NCBI GenBank assembly: GCA_003153075.1
Contig: PMBW01000127.1
Coordinates: forward strand, 1 to 12,872
Reading direction: 5' to 3'
From: Dehalococcoidia bacterium
GTDB lineage: Bacteria > Chloroflexota > Dehalococcoidia > Dehalococcoidales > Fen-1064
DNA: 12,872 nt
The notes beneath the pieces were generated by a model. The model did not search any database and was not told the origin of the DNA. It worked only from the letters and a program-made list of their open reading frames with translations. Position 1 is the first letter of the stretch, and each line of letters starts with the position of its first letter. This document shows, piece after piece, positions 1-6,629 of this stretch. The translations under genes and the position numbers were made by a program.

Positions 1-938
1 ACGGCATTGTGATTGATGCGGTCCGGCTGGAAGTTATCCGGCGCCAGTAAATCCAGATAAGGCGCAGCACATTTGTAGATATCAATTACCTTTTTCACGG
101 CGCCACCGGAGGGATAGGCTTCACCCGGAATCAACCACCACGGCTGTTCCATACACCAGACATTAACAAACATCGGAATATCATAAGCGGCTTTGCCAGA
201 TTTGGCAACTTCGTTAATAAAAGAAGCGATACTCCAGGCGGTCATCATTTCACCGGCCTCAACGCCAAAAATCTGAGGCCAATTACCGGAAACCTTGCCG
301 CCAGCCTGTTGCCAGAAAGTGTATTCCGGGCCCTTACCGATGGACTTCAGCCAGGATAAAAGTTTAGCGGGGACCGGCGCGTTAAACTCGGCTTCCGCTT
401 CCGGACCATAATCACGTTCACTACCGAGAATGCCGGACTCATTTTCAATCTGAATACCGATGACGGTGTGTTCTTTGGCGTCAATCTCTTTGATATGTTT
501 CATCAGAGCGGTGAAGGCTTTTTTATCCGCTGCCAGGTTTGCCTTGCAGTGTGAAGAAAGAACCCAGAGAGTGCCGCCGGTCTGCGCCGTGACCCGCTTG
601 TATTTTTTCGGGTCGGCTTTCATGTACCCCGGCGCAAAATCCATGACACCGTTTTTCCAATGGGCAAACCAGAGAGGGATGAACTTTACATCGTACTTAC
701 GGGAAAGCCTGATCAGCGTATCGATGCTGGAAAAGTCGTACTTACCTTCTTCGGGCTCGATCTGGTCCCAATAAACAGGCGCTGACATGGTATTACCGTT
801 ACACATCTTCAGGCCCTTGAAGCTCATTTCAGTTTCTTCTTCATTCCAGGCAGTGTACCCACCCATGTAAAGATGATGTCTTCCGATGGGGAAAAACGGT
901 TTGCCATCTACTTTGAATACGCGGTTAATGATTGCCAT
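1..938 (-). CDS. GH35 beta-galactosidase-type glycoside hydrolase (DUF5597 class), N-terminal part, cut by window edge
   Basis: The reading frame is open from the ATG at 938 to the left edge, giving 312 codons of a protein likely to be about 540 residues long. It opens with the family signature VDGKPFFPIG (residues 10-19), then PVYWDQIEPEEG near 54-65, LWFAHWKNG near 89-97, and IENESG with Glu167 as the expected acid/base. The nucleophile Glu lies beyond the edge. It aligns without obvious gaps, apart from three residues near the N-terminus, with the complete GH35 gene at 6630-8246, and roughly half the residues match by eye, so the two are paralogues. There is no signal peptide, so a cytoplasmic enzyme trimming terminal beta-galactosyl or similar residues from imported oligosaccharides is likely. 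The start is supported by an AAGGAG ribosome binding site 8 bases upstream and a TTGACA promoter at 1088. It lies downstream of the phosphotriesterase homologue on the same strand. Exact substrate is unknown. Confidence 0.88.
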   Translation of the reverse strand, partial: MAIINRVFKVDGKPFFPIGRHHLYMGGYTAWNEEETEMSFKGLKMCNGNTMSAPVYWDQIEPEEGKYDFSSIDTLIRLSRKYDVKFIPLWFAHWKNGVMDFAPGYMKADPKKYKRVTAQTGGTLWVLSSHCKANLAADKKAFTALMKHIKEIDAKEHTVIGIQIENESGILGSERDYGPEAEAEFNAPVPAKLLSWLKSIGKGPEYTFWQQAGGKVSGNWPQIFGVEAGEMMTAWSIASFINEVAKSGKAAYDIPMFVNVWCMEQPWWLIPGEAYPSGGAVKKVIDIYKCAAPYLDLLAPDNFQPDRINHNA

Positions 939-1059
939 TTTAAAACTCCTTTTCTTTCTTGATAATCGCTGCCGACTATCGATAATAATTACGTCTAATC
1001 AGCTTAATAATTGATTTTCGTGATGGATTTTCGCATGGATAATCGTGTAAAACAAAACC

Positions 1060-1088
1060 ATGCTATCATCGGCGTTTTGCTTTGTCAA
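1060..1088 (-). promoter_or_regulatory. Sigma70-type promoter for the left-edge GH35 gene
   Basis: On the minus strand, TTGACA (1088-1083) is followed after 17 bases by TAGCAT (1065-1060), which matches four of six consensus bases. The predicted transcript would start near 1053 and carry a leader of over 100 bases before the ATG at 938. This gives the GH35 gene its own promoter, separate from the phosphotriesterase gene upstream. The 260-base gap 939-1198 holds nothing else I can support. Confidence 0.55.
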
Positions 1089-1198
1089 TATCTGACAATA
1101 AGGGGTTTATGCATAATTAAAATAAATGCGGATCGACACTGTGATTCTTAAACAATTAGTTTTACCCACGCCCGCCATTTATTGAGAAATAGTTTATT

Positions 1199-2167
1199 TT
1201 AATTTTTATCTTTCTTATGGGCAGCGCCTTCAAAGAAATTGCGCGGGCCGTCAACGAGGAGATTTTGAATTACATCCTCCCCGACACCCATTTCACGTAA
1301 TTGCGGAAAAACCATATCTCTGATATAGAGAAATCCGTAGGGATTGATAATTGCGCGTTTTTCCGGCGAACCTGCAGGTGAAACCGTGGACAGGCACCGC
1401 GCCAGCGACCAATCATGCGCAACACAAAGGCGATCGGCATACCCGGCGTCAATTAATGCTTTCAAGGTTCGGGTGCGGTCCGAAGGACTGATCGCAGAAC
1501 CGGGATAACGGTCCAAACCTAAAAAACAACCCTGATCCAGAATCCAGGTGAGATAAGACAGGTCCGTTGTGTCATTGGCATGGTCAATTTTTACTCTGGA
1601 AAGGTTAACACCTTCTTCCTTGAGGATAGCTAACTGCTGCCGGGCGACCTGATTGACGGCGTGAGAATGCAGCATGATCGGCACACCGGTGTGGAGATGC
1701 GCCCAGGCGATCGCACGCAGAACAGTCCCCTCCCCCGGCAGAACACCTGCTTTATCACTGGCGCCTTTTAAAACTCCAGCCTTGATTTTAGTATCTGCAA
1801 TCCCTTTCTGGATATCGCGGATGAAGGCCTGGGCAAAATTTTCTACGGTCACCCCCGGAAAGAAACGCGGTTTCTCCAGCGCCCAACCGCTACTGGCAAT
1901 AATATTAACGCAGGTCCGGCGGGAAGCCTCGGCTAAAATATTCACGTCACGTCCCAGGTCGAGGGTAGTGGCATCAACGATGGTATCGATCCCCCCGGCG
2001 TGCGCCTTGTTCAATCCATCAATAATATGATTCATATATCCGTGCTCAAGGAGCTCAGGGTAATTCTGGGTAATCCCCGTCGAGGAATCCTGAATGTGTT
2101 CATGCGCCAGCGTCACACCCATATTGGCGGTATCGATCGGTCCGAGCACTGAATTGATTTTAGTCAT
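1199..2167 (-). CDS. Phosphotriesterase-family metal-dependent hydrolase, possible sugar lactonase
   Basis: This 322-residue protein has the length and motifs of the phosphotriesterase (PTE, PF02126) branch of the amidohydrolase superfamily, a TIM barrel with a binuclear metal site. All expected ligands are visible: His22 and His24 in LAHEHI, the bridging Lys134 in AGVLKGASD, His167 in LHSH, His196 in KIDHANDTTDLSYL, and Asp252 in VAHDW. The LDRYPG segment near 218-223 is also typical. Despite the family name, many members are lactonases, including enzymes that open sugar-phosphate lactones in Mycoplasma. In this carbohydrate setting, sugar-lactone hydrolysis is a reasonable inference but not shown. 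The start has a GGAGGG ribosome binding site 6 bases upstream. The promoter -10 lies inside a 22-base palindrome, so repression is likely. It precedes the left-edge GH35 gene on the same strand, 260 bases apart. Confidence 0.88.
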   Translation of the reverse strand: MTKINSVLGPIDTANMGVTLAHEHIQDSSTGITQNYPELLEHGYMNHIIDGLNKAHAGGIDTIVDATTLDLGRDVNILAEASRRTCVNIIASSGWALEKPRFFPGVTVENFAQAFIRDIQKGIADTKIKAGVLKGASDKAGVLPGEGTVLRAIAWAHLHTGVPIMLHSHAVNQVARQQLAILKEEGVNLSRVKIDHANDTTDLSYLTWILDQGCFLGLDRYPGSAISPSDRTRTLKALIDAGYADRLCVAHDWSLARCLSTVSPAGSPEKRAIINPYGFLYIRDMVFPQLREMGVGEDVIQNLLVDGPRNFFEGAAHKKDKN

Positions 2168-2180
2168 TTGTATCCCTCCG

Positions 2181-2202
2181 GTGGTAGCATGAATGATACC
2201 AC
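2181..2202. promoter_or_regulatory. Imperfect palindrome, candidate operator of the phosphotriesterase gene
   Basis: GTGGTA (2181-2186) and CAT (2188-2190) on one side mirror ATG (2193-2195) and TACCAC (2197-2202) on the other, so 18 of 22 positions are symmetric. It directly abuts the ribosome binding site of the minus-strand gene and covers the predicted -10 element. This placement fits a repressor site. The same symmetry could instead form a hairpin, but most of it would lie upstream of the transcript start. No regulator gene is in the window. Confidence 0.5.
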
Positions 2203-2222
2203 TTGAGTAGACAAAAAGGCAA
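2193..2222 (-). promoter_or_regulatory. Promoter of the phosphotriesterase gene
   Basis: Minus strand: TTGCCT (2222-2217), an 18-base spacer, then TATCAT (2198-2193), which is five of six consensus bases. The leader to the ATG at 2167 would be only about 20 bases. The -10 hexamer is inside the 2181-2202 palindrome. Confidence 0.45.
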
Positions 2223-2418
2223 GCTATCCATACACAAATCCAGGCTCAACGGTTAATACCGGATAATGCGATTTTATTGATGTTATAAGCTGACAACCCG
2301 TCAATGGTAGTCAGCGAATAAACCAGTATTGATTGTATACCCGGATTAACCGGTTTTCTTTCACCTGATATTTTTCTTAAATTTTATTCTTTATCGAATG
2401 TTGCTTATTTAGCAGTAC
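2203..2418. promoter_or_regulatory. Divergent intergenic region with several inverted repeats
   Basis: This non-coding stretch separates the minus-strand phosphotriesterase gene from the plus-strand lipoprotein gene. It contains GCTGAC (2289-2294) mirrored by GTCAGC (2310-2315), and two inverted near-copies of one word: AACGGTTAATACCGG at 2248-2262 and CCGGATTAACCGGTT at 2341-2355. The second copy includes AACCGGTT (2348-2355), a perfect palindrome resembling the core of LacI-family operators. These are candidate regulator sites only. I see no gene here. Confidence 0.3.
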
Positions 2419-2447
2419 TTGACAATATTTTTTGGATATGCTACTTT
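2419..2447 (+). promoter_or_regulatory. Promoter of the substrate-binding lipoprotein gene
   Basis: A perfect TTGACA (2419-2424) is followed after 17 bases by TACTTT (2442-2447). Transcription would start near 2454, giving a leader of just under 50 bases before the ATG at 2502. The region around it is AT-rich, as expected for a strong promoter. Confidence 0.55.
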
Positions 2448-2491
2448 AAACCAGACCAATCAGTCAACAACCGAATTGGCCTAAATTAAAT

Positions 2492-2498
2492 GGAGGAG
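2492..2498 (+). promoter_or_regulatory. Ribosome binding site that decides the lipoprotein start
   Basis: GGAGGAG at 2492-2498 has its GGAGG core five bases before the ATG at 2502. The alternative in-frame ATG at 2490 would place this motif within the coding sequence and has no good site of its own. Confidence 0.75.
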
Positions 2499-2501
2499 AA
2501 A

Positions 2502-4370
2502 ATGAAGCATAGGGTTATCTGGCTAAGCCTGAGCTTGTTGCTTGTGGCTGCAATGTTACTCGCTTCTTGCGGAACAACGTCAACAACGACAACGACCACT
2601 ACAACTACCACCACTACGACTGCTACCAAAACAACTGTCACATCTACCGCTGCATCAACAACACCTGTACAAACCACCTCAGCTACGACCGTAACGACGG
2701 GACATTGGTGGGACAAACTCGGCACCCCGCAGTACGGCGGAAGTTTGACCGTCAGAATGACCAAGAACGTACAAACCTGGGATCCATGGATGGGGACTTC
2801 TTATCCGTCAGTAAACTCCATGTGGATGGAAAGTTTACACGCCAACGATTGGACATTGGATCCGGCAATATTCAACTTCGAAATAGGTTATCTTCCTCCG
2901 GACTATTGCACCGGGTATGTAGCATCGAGCTGGGAATTTACGGATCCCAACACTTATGTTTGCCATATCCGCCAGGGAGTGCGCTGGCAAAACATCGCGC
3001 CGGTCAACGGTCGCGAGTTTACTGCTGATGATGTAGTCTGGCACTATCACCGCCTGTTCGGCGGAGGCGATGGTTTTACAAAAGTAGATCCGTTTTATTC
3101 ATCAGTTGTTCAGTTTCAAGACCTGATATCGATATCGGCCCCGGATAAATATACAGTTATCTTTAAATGGAAGACCCCCAACGTCGTTGCAATCACAGGC
3201 GCGCTGCAGAACCCGAGCATCCAGAATGAGTTCGAGGCAAAAGAAGCAGTGGCACTGTGGGGGGACGTTAATGATTGGCACCATCAGATCGGCACAGGCG
3301 CTTTTATTTTAACTGATTTTGTTTCCGATAGCGCCGTCACCCTGGCCAAAAATACCACTTATTGGGGATATGACGAGCGATATCCGAAAAATAAACTCCC
3401 TTATATCGACAAAGTAACTGCACTGGTAATGCCCGATAATGCTACCGCTCTGGCAGCAATGCGCACCGGCAAGATCGATGTCCTGGACCAGGTTTCTTTG
3501 ACAAACGCCCAGGGGATGAAGAAAACAAACCCCGAAATCGTTCAAATTAACATCCCGCTGGGAACAGAATATACCGTCGACCCGAGAAATGATGTCAAAC
3601 CTTTCAATGATATTAAAGTCCGGATAGCATTACAAAAAGCGATAAACATACCGGAAATAGCTAAAACATACTATCAAGGCCAAGCCTCGAATCTGCCGGC
3701 GACCTTAACAGCTTACGAAATGACGGGTTGGACGTGGCAGTATGCCGATTGGCCGCAATCCCTGAAAGACGAATATTCCTATGACCCGGTGGCTTCTAAA
3801 AAGATGCTGGCGGATGCCGGATATCCTTCCGGTTTCAAGACTGACATCTATGCCGCGACTGATTTTGACCTGGATCTGCTGCAGATCGTCAAGGGCTACT
3901 TTGCTGCCGTGGGTGTCGACATGGAGATCCGGGCATTAGACCCGACGACATGGTTATCCTTTGTTTATACCAGTAAAAAACATGACGCATTTGCAGTGCG
4001 TAATCAGGGTTTCCTGGCGATCAACTATGAACCGATCGTTCAAATTTACCGGTTTATGACAAATTACAGAGTCAATTATATAAACGTCAGCGATCCTGAT
4101 TATGACGCCCTGATACCGCGGGCGCTCGCAACCACAAGTCTCGATGCGTTTAAGCAGGTGATGATAGATGCAAACAAGCTCGTCGCACAACGGCATTACG
4201 TAATATCTGTTTGCCAACCCTATCTTTTCTGTCTGTACCAACCATGGCTTAAGGGTTTTAGCGGGCAATCCAACTCCGTCCAGGGGATATCATCCAGCAT
4301 GCTCTTTTTCTTCCAGTATGGAGCACGATTCTGGGTAGACTCCAAGGTGAAAGCGTCCCTGGGACATTAG
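2502..4370 (+). CDS. ABC transporter family-5 substrate-binding lipoprotein (oligopeptide/oligosaccharide type)
   Basis: The 622-residue product begins with a lysine/histidine/arginine n-region, a hydrophobic h-region and the lipobox LLASC, with lipidated Cys23, so it is anchored outside the cytoplasmic membrane. Residues 24 to about 66 are a Thr-dominated spacer including a run of twelve Thr. The folded domain starts near QYGGSLTVR (77-85) and matches the SBP_bac_5 (PF00496) layout, with the usual segments W-FTDPNTYVCHIRQGVRW, NGREFTADDVVW, IGTGAFILTDF and DVLDQVSLTNAQG. Family-5 proteins bind peptides, nickel or, as in Thermotoga, oligosaccharides; the neighbouring glycosidases favour a sugar ligand by inference. 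An ATG at 2490 is also in frame, but the GGAGGAG sequence lies inside it, so 2502 is the better start. No permease or ATPase gene is adjacent, and a terminator follows, so it is an orphan binding protein here. Confidence 0.9.
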   Translation: MKHRVIWLSLSLLLVAAMLLASCGTTSTTTTTTTTTTTTTATKTTVTSTAASTTPVQTTSATTVTTGHWWDKLGTPQYGGSLTVRMTKNVQTWDPWMGTSYPSVNSMWMESLHANDWTLDPAIFNFEIGYLPPDYCTGYVASSWEFTDPNTYVCHIRQGVRWQNIAPVNGREFTADDVVWHYHRLFGGGDGFTKVDPFYSSVVQFQDLISISAPDKYTVIFKWKTPNVVAITGALQNPSIQNEFEAKEAVALWGDVNDWHHQIGTGAFILTDFVSDSAVTLAKNTTYWGYDERYPKNKLPYIDKVTALVMPDNATALAAMRTGKIDVLDQVSLTNAQGMKKTNPEIVQINIPLGTEYTVDPRNDVKPFNDIKVRIALQKAINIPEIAKTYYQGQASNLPATLTAYEMTGWTWQYADWPQSLKDEYSYDPVASKKMLADAGYPSGFKTDIYAATDFDLDLLQIVKGYFAAVGVDMEIRALDPTTWLSFVYTSKKHDAFAVRNQGFLAINYEPIVQIYRFMTNYRVNYINVSDPDYDALIPRALATTSLDAFKQVMIDANKLVAQRHYVISVCQPYLFCLYQPWLKGFSGQSNSVQGISSSMLFFFQYGARFWVDSKVKASLGH

Positions 4371-4394
4371 CAAACAATACACTCAAATACACGG

Positions 4395-4430
4395 AAGGGG
4401 GCATGCGTTGCATGCCCCCTTCTTTTTGTT
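4395..4430 (+). terminator. Intrinsic terminator after the lipoprotein gene
   Basis: AAGGGGGCATGC (4395-4406) pairs perfectly with GCATGCCCCCTT (4410-4421) around a three-base loop, and a T-rich tail (CTTTTTGTT) follows. It starts 25 bases after the stop codon. It should separate the lipoprotein transcript from the GH31 operon. Confidence 0.92.
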
Positions 4431-4447
4431 TAGACTCCAACGGCTGA

Positions 4448-4475
4448 TTGTTGAAAGCAATCGGCATGCTACATT
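4448..4475 (+). promoter_or_regulatory. Possible promoter of the GH31 operon
   Basis: TTGTTG (4448-4453), a 16-base spacer and TACATT (4470-4475) preceded by TGC, which forms an extended -10. The match is weak at -35. It is proposed because the upstream terminator requires a promoter between 4430 and 4569, and because a palindrome begins at its -10 end. Confidence 0.35.
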
Positions 4476-4493
4476 AAGTTCATCTGGAACTTA
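4475..4493. promoter_or_regulatory. Palindrome upstream of GH31, candidate operator
   Basis: TAAGTTC (4475-4481) and GAACTTA (4487-4493) are perfect 7-base inverted arms around a 5-base centre. It sits just downstream of the candidate -10 and about 75 bases before the GH31 start. Position and symmetry suggest a repressor site; no regulator is identified. Confidence 0.4.
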
Positions 4494-4568
4494 CGCGCTA
4501 AATTTGTTAATATGTCGTATGTAACCGCATCAGGCGCTTAATGGAATACTGCAAGGCAAGGGGTTGAT

Positions 4569-6569
4569 ATGAACAGATTTCGTGAAAATAATGGAAAATT
4601 GCTCTGGGGTAAAAACCACGAAACGTTAATGATAGAGCCGTGGGGGCAGGACAGCCTTCGAGTGCGTTCGACAATCACGCCGGAAATAACGGATACATTA
4701 TGGGCGCTGCTGGATCCGGCTAAAGTGAAAGCAAAGATCGAAATCACTGACAGCGAAGCGTCGATTCGGAACGGTAAAATAAAGGCTGCAATATCCGCGG
4801 ACGGCGCCATCAGCTTTCTTAAGAGCGACGACGATTCCGTACTGCTGGAAGAAATATATCCCCGGCACGGGGCACATCCTTACCCGGCGCGTAACTTCCA
4901 GCCGCAAAGCAGCGACCTTTCGCGTTTGGAAGCCAGCTTCAAAGCCTATCCGGGAGAGCGTTTTTATGGATTAGGCCAGCATCAGCACGGCTTCCTCGAC
5001 CAGAAGGGCTGTGTAATCGAGCTTTTCCAGCGAAACACCGAGGTCTGTATTCCGTTTTTAGTATCCAGCCGCGGCTACGGCTTCCTCTGGAATAATCCGG
5101 CCGTTGGGCGGGTTGACCTGGGCATGAATCAGACCCGGTGGACGGCGGAAGCAGCCCGTCAATTTGATTACCTGATCATTTCAGGGGACTCCATGGCGGA
5201 AATCATGAGCAGATATGCCGACGCCACCGGCCACGCGCCGATGATGCCGGAATGGGCGGAAGGTTTCTGGCAGTGCAAGCTGCGTTATAAAACACAAGAG
5301 GAGCTATTAACCGTAGCCCGTGAGTACAAAAAACGCGAACTGCCGTTGTCTGTGATTGTCGCGGACTTTTTTCACTGGACGTTACAGGGCGACTGGCAAT
5401 TCGACCCGGCCTGCTGGCCGGACCCCGACGCGATGATGCGCGAATTGAACGAAATGAATGTAAAATTAATGGTGTCCATCTGGCCGACGGTTAACGAAAA
5501 CAGCATCAATTTTCAGACGATGAAAGATAACGGCTGGCTGGTGCGCACCAGGGGCGGCGGTTCGGCTACCCGTCCCTTCTTCGATAATAAACCCAGCGGC
5601 CCCATTTTCACGCATTTCTATGATCCTACCAATCCGGATGCCCGCCGTTTCGTGTGGCAGCGGGTGCGGGACAACTACTACCGCAAAGGGATCAAAGTCT
5701 GGTGGCTGGATGCCTGCGAACCGGAACTGACTGAAGAAAATGAACCGGCTAACCTGCGTTATCATATGGGTACCGGTCAGGAAGTAGGCTGCATCTACCC
5801 GTTGATGAACCAGCAGGCTTTTTTTGAAGGTATGAAAGAAGAAAAAGAGACTGAATACGTAATGCTCTGCCGTTCCGGCTGGGCCGGCAGCCAACGGTTC
5901 GGCGCGGCTATATGGTCCGGGGACATTCTCTCCACCTTCGAAGCGCTGCAGGCTCAAGTCAGGGCCGGTTTGAACATCGGTCTGAGCGGCATCCCCTGGT
6001 GGACGACGGACATCGGCGGATTCTACAGCGGCAATATCAATACGCCCTACTTTAAAGAATTGATCGTGCGCTGGTTCCAGTACGGCGTGTTTTGCCCGCT
6101 TTTTCGCCTGCACGGTTTCCGTGAACCGCGCACACCACCGTCAAACATGCTCACCTCAGAATCTACCGGCGCCGCGAATGAAGTCTGGTCTTTCGGGGAT
6201 AAAGCCTACGATATCATCAAGGATATCCTCTTCCTGCGCCAGAGATTATTACCTTATGTAAACCAGCAAATGCAGGAGGCGCATGAAAAAGGCACGCCGC
6301 CGATGCGCCCGCTTTTCTTTGATTTCCCGGGGGATGCAGGCTGCGCAGCTGTTGATGACGAATTCCTCTTCGGGCCGGATATTTTAGTAGCGCCGGTGCT
6401 TGAATATGAAGCCAGAAAACGCAAGGTGTACCTGCCAGCAGGCACTACCTGGACCGACGCCTGGACCGATAAGAAAATCAAAGGCGGGCAATGGATCGAA
6501 GCTGAAGCCCCATTGGAGCGGATACCGATATATTTACGCGGCGACAGTAAACTGCCGATAAAAAAGTAA
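4569..6569 (+). CDS. GH31 alpha-glycosidase, alpha-xylosidase-like
   Basis: The 666-residue protein is a complete GH31 retaining alpha-glycosidase. The N-terminal beta-sandwich (about 1-225) includes the FYGLGQHQHG segment near 132-141. The TIM barrel follows, with ADFFHW (265-270), a WWLDACEPE segment carrying the nucleophile Asp381, a WSGDILSTFEA segment carrying the acid/base Asp452, and WWTTDIGGF near 477-485. A beta-sandwich C-terminal part ends with VYLPAGTTWTDAWTDKK. The WWLDACEPE and FFHW motifs look more like alpha-xylosidase-type members than sugar-digesting alpha-glucosidases, but specificity cannot be read with certainty. No signal peptide is present, so it acts in the cytoplasm. 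The start has AAGGGG five bases upstream (4558-4563). A GH35 gene follows 60 bases downstream on the same strand, probably as one transcript. GH31 plus this GH35 type occurs in xyloglucan utilisation loci. Confidence 0.93.
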   Translation: MNRFRENNGKLLWGKNHETLMIEPWGQDSLRVRSTITPEITDTLWALLDPAKVKAKIEITDSEASIRNGKIKAAISADGAISFLKSDDDSVLLEEIYPRHGAHPYPARNFQPQSSDLSRLEASFKAYPGERFYGLGQHQHGFLDQKGCVIELFQRNTEVCIPFLVSSRGYGFLWNNPAVGRVDLGMNQTRWTAEAARQFDYLIISGDSMAEIMSRYADATGHAPMMPEWAEGFWQCKLRYKTQEELLTVAREYKKRELPLSVIVADFFHWTLQGDWQFDPACWPDPDAMMRELNEMNVKLMVSIWPTVNENSINFQTMKDNGWLVRTRGGGSATRPFFDNKPSGPIFTHFYDPTNPDARRFVWQRVRDNYYRKGIKVWWLDACEPELTEENEPANLRYHMGTGQEVGCIYPLMNQQAFFEGMKEEKETEYVMLCRSGWAGSQRFGAAIWSGDILSTFEALQAQVRAGLNIGLSGIPWWTTDIGGFYSGNINTPYFKELIVRWFQYGVFCPLFRLHGFREPRTPPSNMLTSESTGAANEVWSFGDKAYDIIKDILFLRQRLLPYVNQQMQEAHEKGTPPMRPLFFDFPGDAGCAAVDDEFLFGPDILVAPVLEYEARKRKVYLPAGTTWTDAWTDKKIKGGQWIEAEAPLERIPIYLRGDSKLPIKK

Positions 6570-6629
6570 ACGGATAGAAGACTGGAATAATAATTATTTT
6601 ATAAAGAATATCAGAGGAGGGGTTTTACG

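Noticed and set aside
2490..2501. Upstream ATG for the lipoprotein gene
   Set aside because: It would bury the GGAGGAG ribosome binding site in coding sequence and put acidic residues before the signal peptide; the ATG at 2502 is better placed.
2570..2700. Repetitive ACN-rich tract that could look like a repeat array
   Set aside because: It is a continuous Thr-coding low-complexity stretch within the lipoprotein gene, without spacers or fixed repeat units, so it is not a CRISPR array.
5466..6113. A 215-codon open frame antisense to the GH31 gene
   Set aside because: It lies wholly inside a well-supported GH31 gene with intact catalytic motifs, has no recognisable domain, and is a by-product of the GH31 codon pattern.
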